Below, piece after piece: positions 1 to 12,706 of a DNA stretch of 64,000 nucleotides (within the stretch, counting starts at the first letter, position 1; each line of letters opens with the position of its first letter). The position numbers and the translations under genes are program-made. The stretch lies in the NCBI GenBank assembly GCA_013399695.1, contig VXAU01004947.1, positions 310,001-374,000 of the forward strand, read 5' to 3'. The stretch comes from Formicarius rufipectus (taxonomy: Eukaryota; Chordata; Aves; Passeriformes; Formicariidae). The notes beneath the pieces are model-generated. The model did no database searches and had not been told where the DNA came from. It worked only from the letters and a program-made list of their open reading frames with translations.

Positions 1-1896
1 CACATATGCAGCACCTACAAGTGGTCAGTTTCGTTTAGATGTCTTAATATGGAGGTGGCCACCACATCCAGTATGTGATTATGAAGTACATGGCAGTGAT
101 GAGTAAATATGCTGCTGTGATGACCCTAAAGGATGGCTGTACACTTCAGCCAGTACTGAGGGATCAGACCATAGTCATTTCCTGTTCTGGCCCACACCAA
201 TGTCTCAGTACACAAATATAGATACTCCATTTTCCCCTCTTCCTTCCCCCTCCATCCCCCAAGATACTTACCAACCTCATCTCTGCAAATGCTCTCATAG
301 TTTCAGGCTGTACTACACAAAAAAATTACTCCCCTATTCCTGCCCTTAATGTATGTCCTTTCCCCCACCTCCCAATATCTAAAATCTCTCCTTCCTTCCT
401 GATGAGGTCAAGAAAGTTTTGCTTTATGCGCTTCATGCAACAGCATAACCGCAAAACAGAAGAGATGACAGACACATGGGGGTACAACATCCACCAGGAA
501 GCGGGTAGGGGTGAAAAAGGACACAAGTCACCAAAAAACAATGATGCAGCACCTCCAATTAGACTGTCTTTGCCAGTGAGGCTCAGGGAGGAGGGTCAGT
601 TACTGATGGCTTGTTTTCTTTCTTGCCTTTCTTCAGTGTGAGATGTCTGGTGGCAAGGCAGCTGGTGTGCTGTGACAGCTGCTTGTCATGCAGTTCATAA
701 TCGCCCCATTGATACCTTGAACTGCTTCTGACTGCTTGTTGTACCCACCTGTTGCCTTTGGCCTGAGCCCCTAAACCCTGTATTACAAGGGCTATGCCTT
801 TTCATTGTGCTCTCTTCAACCCTGTCACAGGCCCCCATGTGCCATCACAGGGTGAGCAAAAATGAAGCACCCAATTATTTTAGGAACAGTGCTGCAGGAG
901 CTGGTGAAAAGGTTTAAGTTAAGTTGCATTTCTGTTGGAAAGATTTGTCAGTGGATGTATTTTTTATGGCCCTGTGGCTCATTACTAATACACTATTTCA
1001 CCATCTCTCACCACACTGATGTCAGTTGATTGGAAAAAAAGTAAGGAAAAAAAATTTATGATGTGGGTTTTTTTGGTGTTTTTTGTTTTGCTTTGGGGGT
1101 TTGTTTGTTTGTTTGTGAGTTTTGTTTCTTTGTTTGTTTTAAATTTGTGTATCCATATATTCCTAACACAGAGCTTTGGAACATTTGGAATCATCAGATC
1201 TGTAAAGATTTTCATCTGCTTTTAAACAATTGCAACTCAACAGACAGACTGAGTACACTTGGGACAAGCAATCACATTATAAAATGCTGTGTTTCATAAA
1301 AAGTAAGACTTCCCATTTTTTGTCCCACTTTAGCAAAGTTTTCCAGAGTATATTATCCAAAATTATGCATTAAAAGCAGTAACTGTTTACTGCAGAAGTG
1401 GTCTTGCTGCCTGCATTGTACTCTCCAGTTTATCAAAAAGGGAGGTGTCAAAAGCTGGAGCGTCATGACGTCCAAGTCCACAAGACACAGTTCTGAGTGG
1501 CTGGCAGATTCCATCATTATCATTGAGGCCTCTGACTGGGAAGCTGCTTTTGGCTCTATTGTCTGAAAACCTGCATGTTCTCCAACACTGGCAGTTATTT
1601 TTTTATATATAACACAAAGCTTCACAGTAATTTTAGACACAGTTTAAATAAAACAATGAGGAAACAGATATTCAGAAAATACTGAAGACTCAACAGAAAA
1701 GTTCTGGTTTGTCTCAGATAAACAAAATCTGAACCTTTCCATGGACAGTTTGCTCATGCCAGCACACACATGTTTATGAGAATATCATGTCCCTGAAAAA
1801 TCTGACCCTGACTGTGGTTCTTCCTGGGTAACAGAGGCCTATAGGAATGAAATCTAATGTAATAAATAATACACAAGCACAGAAACTCTACATCAA

Positions 1897-2055
1897 AAGG
1901 AATCTCTGGAGGTCATCTGGTCCAGTCCCCATTCAAAGCAGAGGTTGTAGAAGGTAGCTCTGGACTTTCCTTAGGCAATTTTTGAGTATCCACATGCTCT
2001 CTGGGAAGCCTGTCCCACAGCTTCTTCATCCTCACCATGGGGGAAAAAAAAAATC
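1897..2055 (-). mobile_element. CR1 LINE 3'-end remnant
   Basis: The + strand reads as the reverse complement of a CR1 3' end: the stretch around 'ctctggaggtcatctggtcc' is followed by the diverged 'cctgtcccacag' block. The copy is 5'-truncated, as most bird CR1 insertions are, and diverged. It lacks the terminal octamer repeats. The family was assigned by eye from remembered CR1 consensus. Confidence 0.75.
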
Positions 2056-5000
2056 TTAATATTTCATGTGAATTTCCCTTGCTCTAACTTTATCTTTTTA
2101 AACCATTTGTTAAAAAAAGACTGAAAAATCGTTATGTCATCTCTTGTGAAGCAGATAAGGATTACGTGTCTGCTAGCATGAAGAACCTGGGAATATTTTA
2201 GGCTGATTTCCCAAAGCAAAGAGGTTCCTAAGATCACATACATCATGTCTTTATGTCTGTTTCTTCCCCGCTGATACTTTCAGAACCTGATAGTTTGTTT
2301 CAAGCAAGTATGATGGAGCACAGCAATTTCCAATAGCTTTATACAAGTTTGATGAAAACGGTTGTGTGGGCAGATGAGAGAGACCATTGTCAGCACCCTC
2401 ATCAACAAAAAGCTGCAATTTTAAGTCAATTGTTATTAAATACCTGAGGATCCACATGGAACAAAGGCATTCTGAATGTCCCTGACAAAAGAAAAGATGT
2501 GTTCAGATAGCTATCATTGTATTAGTCATCAGAGAATCCAACCACAGGCTACAAATCCATAGGGAACTAGGCTTCATTAGTTCTGCTACTCATGAAATGC
2601 CTTGGGTTTTTTACCTTTACTCTTATTCTTCAGCTGAGCGGTCATAAATTCCTACAAGCAAAAAAAGCTCCTTCATATAATCTCCCTTTATATATCATCC
2701 TTCTCTTGCATGAGGAAAAGAGTGGCTAAGAATAGCTGGTCAGATGATTTACTATTACAATTTTCTGTGGGTATATGGGATCTCTGGATGTCACTCAGTT
2801 GCTCTTAACAATAGCAAGGACACAACTGTTTCCATAGTAATACCCATTGCAAAGGGGTGAAGGTGTGTGTGTTGAGGGGCACAGTACAAAGCAAATGGGA
2901 GGCACAGTTACACAGACTTGCATAAAGGACAAAAATCAGGCAAAACAGAATTTGATTCTACGATCTTGCTACAGAAATTCCTTTTTTGAGGTCATCTGAT
3001 CACACTGAAACCAGCAGAGAACTGACTGAGCAAGTGTGCAGGCTAAGACTCTTTAACATTTTAGACAATTACAACAGGTGAGAAAGCTTTATGACTTTTG
3101 TCACTGTTCAGTCTTGAACAACTTAATCACAACTGCACCACTGCTAGCGAGAGAAGACATTCCTAGTTTGTGGTGACAGAGTAGTACACCTCATTGTACT
3201 GTTTCATTTCTTACTCTGCACAATAGGCAAGTGTGGTCCACACCTAGCCTCCTAAAAAACCCAATGGGCTAAAACAGATGGTCTCTCTCCGTTGCTCTTA
3301 AAAAGAGGTAACCAAATAACAATTTCCTGACAAATAAGCTAAACATGTCTTACACCTTTTCATCTAAAAATACCATCTGAACAGAGAACTTCTGCTGCTG
3401 AAGCATCTGTCAGGGCTGTTCTAGTATTCTCGGTCACCCTAAAGGAAACAAACACTGCAGAAACAAAAGAAAGCCAACCCTGAAGTAAACAAAGCACTTC
3501 TGCCTCTTTTTTCTATGGTTTAATAGAAAATGCTCATCACATGTTCTCCCAGCTGCAGCAGAAGTACCCAAGAAGGTTTTAATTAAAATAGCTTTCATAA
3601 TTGGTTGAGGGAGGTGGGGAAATTGATGAATTTGTCCATGATTCCATTTATCCAAGATGGCTCCTGGTGCTGGTGCTAAAAGCCCTGTTATTGACTCAGC
3701 CGGTTATACAACTCTGAGCTGGAGCCAATACAGACACGCAGAAGATAAGGTGAGGTCTCAGAAACAGGAAAAGAGAATCGGATCATAGACAATAAAATAG
3801 GGAGTCCATATCCTAGTCTTCAAATTACTCTGTTGTTTTCTAATATTTTGTAATATGAACTGTGAGTCTTAGTATTTGGAAACTATGAGAAAAACCACGT
3901 TTTATTTCTAATCTCCTCCCTGGATTGGAGTTGAGATGTCAGGTTTCCCTAGCCTTCCAAGGACACTTCCAAGTCAGTGCTCCCTCTCAACACATCATGC
4001 TGTTGATTTTCCTTGTGATAAAACACACGTTGTATTCCTTAATATTTTAGTATTTCTTTGTAAAGTGAATTTATTCTGGAAGCCAACCCACCCTTCTCAA
4101 CCACAAAATGTCATAAGAAAATCTAACTCCTCTCAACAGGGCTGCAAGATGCAGTTGTGTAAAACACAATTACAGAAAGGATTCCTTGGAAGAAACCTTG
4201 TCCCACCAGCTGTTGCTCCCATTTTCTTCCTTGAGTTAATGCTGCAACATAGCTGCGTGGATTGATCCCAGGCTGATCTGTGTCCAGAATTTCACTGTCA
4301 TTAACATAAAATTATTTTCCAGTGGATCCAGAGGCAGTGTGGGGCTGTGAACAGCTAAGGGCATTCAGTTCCCCCTTGCCCTAGCAGAGACAATGTTGAA
4401 TGGGCTGGAGGTGTGTGATTTGGGTCTAAACAAGCAGCTGTGAAGGATATGCATGGACCCCCTCTGATTTACAGAGTTCAAAATACTAGGTGACCTCTCT
4501 GTCACACAAGTGCCACAAGATTTAAGGTGAACATTCTGAAGCAATAAAACCTGACCTGGCATTTGTTTTGTGACTGAAGTATTTTATAAAGTAAAAACCA
4601 ACACACAACTGTACATTTTATGTTGAGTACTATATGTTACTATAATGAATAATTTGTGGGGCAGGAAGGTATAGCATTAGCCATCTTTGACCATATGAAC
4701 AAAAGTAGCCACAATAATTGTTATAATTGTGGAAAAGGCATAGAATATCTGTCAGAGGAAAAAGTAACGGCAAGACTGTCTCTTGAGGACCAGATTGAGA
4801 TACAGCCTGAGGACTGGCATTGGAAGAAGAGAGAGAAGTTTGTATTTCTTTCTCTTTTTGAAGTGGCTGCATGTTTCTCCTGAAATACAGGGGTAAGTAG
4901 GCTCTCCAAACTTACTGTGCTTTCCCATGCAGGAAAAAACAATGGGAAGATCCTGGAGAGGGAAGGGGAACCTTTAAGTACAGCTGCATCTGTGCACGGA

Positions 5001-8000
5001 CCAAAGTGTGCTATGACAGGGAAAAGGTCCGCTGCAGTCCTCTGCAACCTATGGGGTGGGATGAGGAAGTAGATGATGAGCTAAGTCCCTTTTCCTTCTG
5101 CAGCAGTAACAGTGGTGCACCTGTCCTGGGATAGAAATTACACACTGCTGCCATCAGTGTGTTTTATCCTAGCTGGGGTTTAGACTCATTATGGTAGCAA
5201 CTGAGCTCTTTCCCTCACCCTCCAATAATGGCCTCATTTTATTAAGTGCCATATAAACACATACACAGAAACAGTGCCTCCTCCACACAGTTACGTCTCC
5301 AAACAAACTTGAGCTAGAAAATGTGCAGTTCTCATCCAAATGTGTAATTGTTTCTCTTTTCTGGAACTGAACATGTATGCCATACAGACTGATATATACT
5401 GTCCCTATTTAAAAACTGATGTGATGGGTTGTTTTTATATCAAGCAGGAATAAGGAAAATGTGAACAAAAGTCAAGAGAGAAAACAAATCTGTATATTTC
5501 CATGAAAGAACCAATCTATTTTAGAGTCATCTTAGGCTGTGTTTTTAGTTGGGTTTTGTTGTTTATTTGTTGGGGGTTTTTGCCATACTGATGAATTACT
5601 TTGATTTGCATTGCACAGAAGTTGCATATACAATCCTATGTCTATTTCCATAAACGTAGCACTCAGAGCACCCAACATCACTTGGAGACTTGCCTGACCT
5701 CGATGCCTCTGTACACTAGCAAAGGTAGAGCATCAGCAAAAAGCTGTCATCTTGTTTTTCTCAATTCCTTCCCTTTACCACACAGTTTTGTTCATATATT
5801 TATTTTAGGAATCCACTTTTTTTTTTATACTTTGTTATGATAAGTTTTATAATGAAAAGATATCTGTGTCCTCATTACTGCTCTATTGCTCAATGATGAA
5901 AAAACATGTTAACAAAGGAATACTATTTTCAATCCGTTCATAATATTCTATGCAGTTGAACTGGAACTGTAAAGAGTATGGTTTACTGAAAGAAGGTGAG
6001 AAGAAAAAAAATACTAATGAGAGTGTTTCTGTGCATTGAAAGATCACTTAGGAGCAGAGCAGTGATTTCCTTTGTGTTAGAAAAATACAACACATAAGGT
6101 TCAAAAGCAGTATACCCAAGGTCAAAAAAGCCCATCCTCTGAGCAACACAGTATACTCACCCTCCTCCCCAGCAACCTCCTTCTTTCACCTGCATCAGCA
6201 TTTTGTAATTTTCAGGGAGTGGAGAGAAAATAAATTCATGTCTCAGCCAGCTTTTAGCTCTGAAGGAACATGCAAAAATGCCACAGCAGGTGCTTGAAGC
6301 TGTATGCACCATCAGTGGAGCAGATCACGACATTTTACATAGAGCTGCAGCCACAGATTCTAACTGCAGGAAACAAGATTCCAAAATCGTGGTCTTTAAA
6401 ATGCTCATGAGATTCCTGCCATTAGCTCTGGAGACTTGTGATGAAGAGTGAGTCAATACCAAGCCACACCGAGCAGGGCACACAGTGCTGAATGGTTCAA
6501 AGCACAGAGCCAATTAGAGCTGCTGAAGGCAGAAGGTGCTCCTCCAAATGGGAGCACCGTGTCATGGCTTCACATTGAACACAGCAGCTTCTGTCCATCG
6601 TGGGCAGAGCTGAGACTTGAGCATCGGAGAGAGACAAAAGGGAAGGAGGAGGGGACAGTGGACTTCAGCCCAAAGGAACATTTCTAAGTCTCCCACTCCA
6701 GGCATCAGCAAATGTGTGACAGGCAACAGATACCAGATCAGCAATTCCCCACCACTGAATGCGGGAAAATGTGTATTGTAAAACAGAGGTTTCTTCATAG
6801 CAAGTGGTCACTAGTCTCCTGGATCTTCTTTTTTGTCATATTTGTCCAGAGTTGGAAGAAACATGACACAGCACAGCATCAATGCCATCAGAGCAAAAGA
6901 AAAAACCTTGTTAGTACCCTGCAGTGCCACCCACAACAGAATAGGCAAAACATCACAAAAAATCAATAGAGCAGAAGATCAAGCTCAATGGCATTCTCTG
7001 TGGTATGGCTACCAACACCTGTCAGCAGTAAACTGAGAATTTTTTAAAAACAAGCATTCATAACTGTGTTACATGTTTCTCTCCTTAATTCATTGAGTTC
7101 ATAACCTAAATTACGTAAAACAGTAGCTCAATTGGTTCATCATTGCTCAACTCTAATTTAAAAGGATAAAGCAAGAACCTGAAAAGAATAATATTTGGCG
7201 AGGTGGATAGCTTCAGGGGGTAGTTAATAATGGGATAGAGAGATTTGAATGCCTGCATCACTGGTTTTAATTTGGTTCAGGGCAGTAGTGGCTCAGAATC
7301 ATTACTGCATGAGAGCTGTTCATTTTCCTCTGTGAGAGGAGGTGGTGGTCTCAGCCTGTTCCTAGCTGGTGGACATCTGCTTTACAAAGCCCAGCAGCAC
7401 ACCTCCCACTCTCAGCAGCTGGCAGAGTCAAAGAGCCAAGGTCAGACCTGGGGAAGGAGCAGGGCTACTGCACAAGCTGAGCAACAGGCTGAAGCGTAAG
7501 GTGGGAACAGCCCACAACAAGGACACTGTTGTCTCATTAGTGACAAAAACAGTGACTGTCCCCTGGCAGCTCAACCATTTCAGAAAAGACAAACATTGGA
7601 CTAAACATGGGGTTGGATAATTAGCAAAGGCCCTGGGTAACTCGCTCACTTTCATGGGTTCTGTCATTCCCTGGACTGATTTTTTCATTTGCTGGATGGC
7701 AGAAAAGCCACTCCTGGACAATGGCATTTCAGACTGGATTTTTATTGTTATTATTTGCAATGTGTTAGTGCCTGCAGGTCACAGACAGGATTATGACTTT
7801 GTTGTGATAGGTGTTCATGAACCACTAGTAAGAGACAGTTCTCACTTTGATGACCTTATAGTTTAAACAGAAAAGCCTGAGAGTGATGGAAGAAAGAAGG
7901 TATTATTATCCTCATTTTACAGTGTGGAAGCACCAGCACAGAAAGACAAACAGAAATACATCTCAAGGGCCTGAGCTCATGGTGCTCTTCCTGAACTCAC

Positions 8001-9122
8001 TGAAAATTGCAGGTGTTCAACAGCACTGAAAAACAGGGGTCAACATCACATAACAAGTAAGGAACAGAACCAGGACTTAGTGGGGCCCAACCCAACTTTG
8101 CTTATTTGACGGCTTGCGGAGAAAATGTAGAAAAGCTGAAAAATCATTTTGCCTTAAGAGTACTTGTCTATGCTGCAGAAGCACATGAACATTTCAGGTC
8201 CTGAGCTTCTGTGGCTTAGGAGGAGAAGGCTATCACAGGAAATGGCCAAGGTTTAAGGTCTTGTTTTCCAATCCTTTGTTGTGCTGGTCCAAAAGAATTT
8301 CTATCATGGTCCTCAAGGTATGCCGGGACAGAACTACCTGTATAGTGAAGACCCTCCTCAGCTTTCTCCAGACACTGTACGCCTGTGAAATGGTGGGTAT
8401 GTGTGCACCCACGGTGCTCATTGCTATCCTAGCAGTAAAGTCTCCTAAACTGGACAGATAAAGAGGAGTCCCTGGGACAAGCAGACAGTCTTCCAAATTT
8501 AGGGACTGGACATAAGACCAAATCTGCTCTCTCATTTGAAAATTATTTAAGAAATTGCCACATAAACATGGTGAAAATCCATTTGCTTGTGGGCAAGGAA
8601 TTGGATAAGTGCTAGAAACTAGTGTACTTCCAAGTGTATCATTTAGTTTTGGTTTGATAGTTGGCTCTGCTTATGGATGAATGGATAAAAGCGAGCAAAA
8701 CCTCTATGTTTATATGAAGCAACAGCAGGAAACACTCTTGAAAAGAAGTGATGGAGGAATCCTGAGAGCAGACATGGTGCTCTGGGGTCTGTAAAACTAG
8801 AAAACAAATGCCATTTCTGAGATAACCAAAGCATAACCTGATTATTGTATGTATTTTTGCTAAGTAAATCATCAAGGTCACTCATTAGGCACCTCTGATC
8901 AACCTGAATTGATAAGTAAGACGATTAATGGATGGAAGATGGCATTCATAAGGTGACAAAGTTTATTTTCATAAAAATGTAAAATAAAAGTATTCGGAAA
9001 AACACTGAGAAGGCAAGAATTTGTGATTTAGGAAGAACATAGGATCAGCTGGATTATCTGATCTGTTACCTCCTTGTCTCTTCTTCCTGAAATAAGCACT
9101 GAAGAAAAACACAGTTGCAATA

Positions 9123-9717
9123 TGTCGTGGTTTAACCCCAGTCAGCAACTAAGCACCACACAGCTGTTCATCTACTCCCTGTCCCCAGAGGGATGGGGAA
9201 GAGAATTGGGGAGAAAAAAAGCAAAATTCATGGGTTGAGATAAAGACAGTTTAATAGGACAGAAAAGGAAGGGGGGAGGGAATTAGAATATATGAAGCAA
9301 GTGATGCATCATAATAATAGTAGCAGTAATATTAATATAATTAGAATATACAAAACAAGTAATACACAATGCAATTACTCACCACCTGCCAACCAGTGCC
9401 CAGCCAGACCCTGAGCACGGACCCCCAGACAGCTTTCCCCCCAGTTTATGAACTGAACATGTCGCCACACAGTATGGAATATCCCTTTGGCCAGCTCGGG
9501 TCAGTTGCCCTGGCTTTGTCTCCTCCCAACTTCTTGTGCCCCCCAGCCTACTTATTGGCAGGGTGGTATGAGAAGTCCTTGATTTTGTGTAAGCACTGCT
9601 TAGCAACAAGTAAAACATTAGTGTGTTATCAACATGGCTCCCAGACTAAATCCAAAACACAGCACTGCACCAGCTACCAGGAAGAAAATTTACTTTGTCC
9701 CAGCCCAAACTGTAGTA
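9123..9717 (-). mobile_element. Solo LTR of an avian endogenous retrovirus
   Basis: The + strand starts with 'tgtcgtggtttaacccc', the reverse complement of the 3' end of a very common bird LTR. Read on the minus strand it has a TATA-like 'gttcataaactgggg' box and an ATTAAA-type polyadenylation region next to a Leu/Ser-codon-like 'ctgtctttatctcaaccca' stretch, in the order expected of an LTR. No internal retroviral genes flank it, so it is a solo LTR. The + strand right edge is diverged after 'cccagcccaaac', so that boundary is approximate. I could not find a clean target-site duplication. Confidence 0.75.
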
Positions 9718-12170
9718 CTTGGAGTGGTCAGCAGATAACTGGATAGATGCACTGCTTTGAAATATGTTAACTGCTCAGAGCAAACAAACAAAAAAAGGGT
9801 AAACTTCTCTCAGGGTTTGTCTACCCACATCTTTTACAGCAGACCTGATTTGTGTTAAAGACAGGTTTTCTCTCAACTGCCAGCAAAGTTTATAGTGCAA
9901 GACAAGACTGCAAGTAGCCCTCCACTATTTTAAGCATTTTGTAATTGTGAACTTTAAAAAGGCAGCCGTGATGCGTTCTGGAATTCTATCATGTGGTTGA
10001 GAGCACAGGAAAATTCAGATATTCTGTTTCAGTAGGTGTTTGTGGTTTAAAATTTTCCTCCAAATCAGGATGGAAGAATTCCTTACCTTGGGAAATTTGT
10101 GGAGAACATTAATTTCAGATCAATAAGCAACAGCTTTTCAAATTTTGATACTACTTTATAATATATAAAAGGAAATATTTTGAAACCAAAACTCATTTTG
10201 AAGCAAAAAATTGAAATGTTTAGCTTGTAAATGTCACAATGAGATGTTCCACAACTTATTCTCTTTTAAATCACATTTTCATTGCAACTGACACAAGTTT
10301 GAAAAGCATTTTGATTTTGACAGGGTTGTATTTTCCAGTGGAAAGCTGTTCTTTCAGCGGTTTTCCAACCAGCTCCGCTAGGAACAGGTGTCACAGGATT
10401 GCAACAACCTTCCCTTTGCCAAGTTGCTAAATTGCACCCAGGATGCTGGAAGAAAGGCTGGGGTGTGCAAGGCATGTGGGGTCACAGGATGCCCCATGGT
10501 GAAGAAGGTTGAGAACTCAATTCTTGAATCACCTCTGGCTACCCACACATCACGTCTCCTGTGGAACTGCTACACTTACAGGCTGAACTGGCAGCAGCAA
10601 CTGCAGGGGAATTTAGGGGGAAACACCCTCAGTGTGTGAGCATAGTGACATGTTCAACCCTGCAACTTCCCTCTCTACCATACAAGTTTAAAAGTGATGG
10701 AAAGAAGGATTATCCTGAGACTAGAGTAACTGCCAGTACAGGATGGAGATTGTTAGCAAGTCATGAATGTGGAGGTGGGATGAGCAGTAACACGTGCCCT
10801 TAAATTCTCTCTGAGGACTGATTTCAGTCTGGCAATGGTTCACTCAATGTGACTTGTCTTTGCAGAGGGCATGTGTCCCTCCATGAACATGGAAGAGAAG
10901 TTTAACTTGGTAGGTTCACATGAAAAGCAAAAGTACCCAACTCTTTCAAAGATTTAAAAAAAAAAAAAAAAAAAAGTCTTAGTCCTCTGAGGAGGAGAAG
11001 TCTGAACTTTCGGAAATGCAAAAGTAAAGAGAAATCTGATCTGATTTAATGCAGTCTTAAATAAAATTCTTTTTACACACCACCACTTCCGAATGACCAA
11101 ACAGACAGACTGACTAATACCAGAAACTCAAGCTGGCCTCAAGTGAGTTAGCCTTTTTTTCCCCCCCACTTTTCTCACAGGATGTGCCATTTGAAATTAT
11201 CTCCTTTCTTGTTAATTTAACCATTACCATCAGAAAGACCCAGCGGTAGAAAAATTATAGGCAGTAATTATGCTCTGGCAGACTTGTTGTGGGACTCAAC
11301 GCAGGGAAAACACTGGACTGTGAGAATGAGACTGTGCTCCTCAGGAGATGCACTTTGGCGGGTGAAGCCTGGAGATTTTGGGTGCCTCAGACCTTGGGGG
11401 CCTAGCTTGAGAAGCCTTCAAGAGGAAGAGTCATTACCATATGGCAGGAACACCTCAAGCTGGACACCTCTAAAAAATACAGCCACTCGAAACCTTTAAC
11501 CCTCACTTGAGAAGAGCTAAGTGCTTTTTTCCCCCTGAGAAACAAGGGATATGGCATATTTCTTCTCCACGGGTGGATGTGGTAGATGGACCAGTTAATG
11601 TCTTTAGACACTATGTCAAATAATAAATATTTATCATCTTTCTGTATTAATTCTTGTGAAGACAAATACATATTTATGACACTGCAGAGACAGAAGCACA
11701 CGGAGCAGAGCCAGCTGGATATCACACTCTTTAGGAACTGACTGTTGAATAAAGCCCAGCTTTTCCGCTTGGGCCCACTGCCTGTCAGCCTTTGGAGCCA
11801 CCTCGCCCCTCGGCACCTCCGAGCGCTGTGCCATGACGGCTATCGCCTGAGCTCCAGAACACCCAGTGCCGGACATACGGATAGTCAGGAAAAAAAAAAA
11901 AAAGGAAACAAACCATGGCAAAACTCTGGTGTTCCACAGGAAAAACTGTGGGACGGCGAAGCGACGCCACACGCAGGCAGGCACGGCCGTCCCCGGGGTG
12001 CGCCGGTCCCGGGGCGAGCGCAGGGCCGGTCGCGGCTGTGCCCACGCCACGCCAGGCGGTGGTCGCGCCGGGCTGAGCCGCGCCGAGCCGAGCCGTGCCC
12101 CTCGGCGGGGAGGTGCCGCCCGCCCCCACGGGACGGGGGCGGCGCTGCCTGCCGCGGCTGGCTCGGGGCC

Positions 12171-12553
12171 NNNNNNNNNNNNNNNNNNNNNNNNNNNNNN
12201 NNNNNNNNNNNNNNNNNNNNNNNNNNNNNNNNNNNNNNNNNNNNNNNNNNNNNNNNNNNNNNNNNNNNNNNNNNNNNNNNNNNNNNNNNNNNNNNNNNNN
12301 NNNNNNNNNNNNNNNNNNNNNNNNNNNNNNNNNNNNNNNNNNNNNNNNNNNNNNNNNNNNNNNNNNNNNNNNNNNNNNNNNNNNNNNNNNNNNNNNNNNN
12401 NNNNNNNNNNNNNNNNNNNNNNNNNNNNNNNNNNNNNNNNNNNNNNNNNNNNNNNNNNNNNNNNNNNNNNNNNNNNNNNNNNNNNNNNNNNNNNNNNNNN
12501 NNNNNNNNNNNNNNNNNNNNNNNNNNNNNNNNNNNNNNNNNNNNNNNNNNNNN
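12171..12553. other. Assembly gap (383 N)
   Basis: A run of N lies inside the CpG island. Gaps at extremely G+C-rich promoters are typical of short-read bird assemblies. The transcription start of CNR1 may lie in it. The N count need not equal the true missing length. Confidence 0.99.
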
Positions 12554-12706
12554 GGAGAAGTCTCCCACCTCCTCCTTTCCCTCACCGGCACCGCCTCCTC
12601 GGCGCTCCCCCGTGCTGGGGTGCCCGGGCGGGGCGGCGCTCACGCTCCCTGCCGGGGGTCGGCGCGGCCGGAGCAGGCGGGGACCGCGGCCGGTGCCGTG
12701 CGGAGG
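12554..12706 (+). other. CNR1: Candidate CNR1 non-coding exon 1 (3' part)
   Basis: A strong splice-donor match, AGG|gtaagg, follows base 12,706 within the CpG island. It is in the right place and strand to join the coding exon's acceptor at 25,626. The exon's 5' end is unknown and may be in or before the gap. I inferred this exon from the donor and the family's gene structure; no transcript was seen. Other donors in the island could be used instead or as well. Confidence 0.4.

Larger units (their letters stand above)
1..11944. other. Gene-free 5' flank of CNR1
   Basis: I see no supportable coding exon on either strand. Open frames are short (mostly 60-140 codons), lack splice-site framing and resemble no protein I know. 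The stretch holds a CR1 remnant near 1.9-2.06 kb, a solo LTR near 9.12-9.72 kb, a T/G-rich simple stretch near 1,069-1,145 and a poly-A run near 10,957. Distal enhancers of CNR1 could lie here, but nothing in the sequence marks one. Confidence 0.6.
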
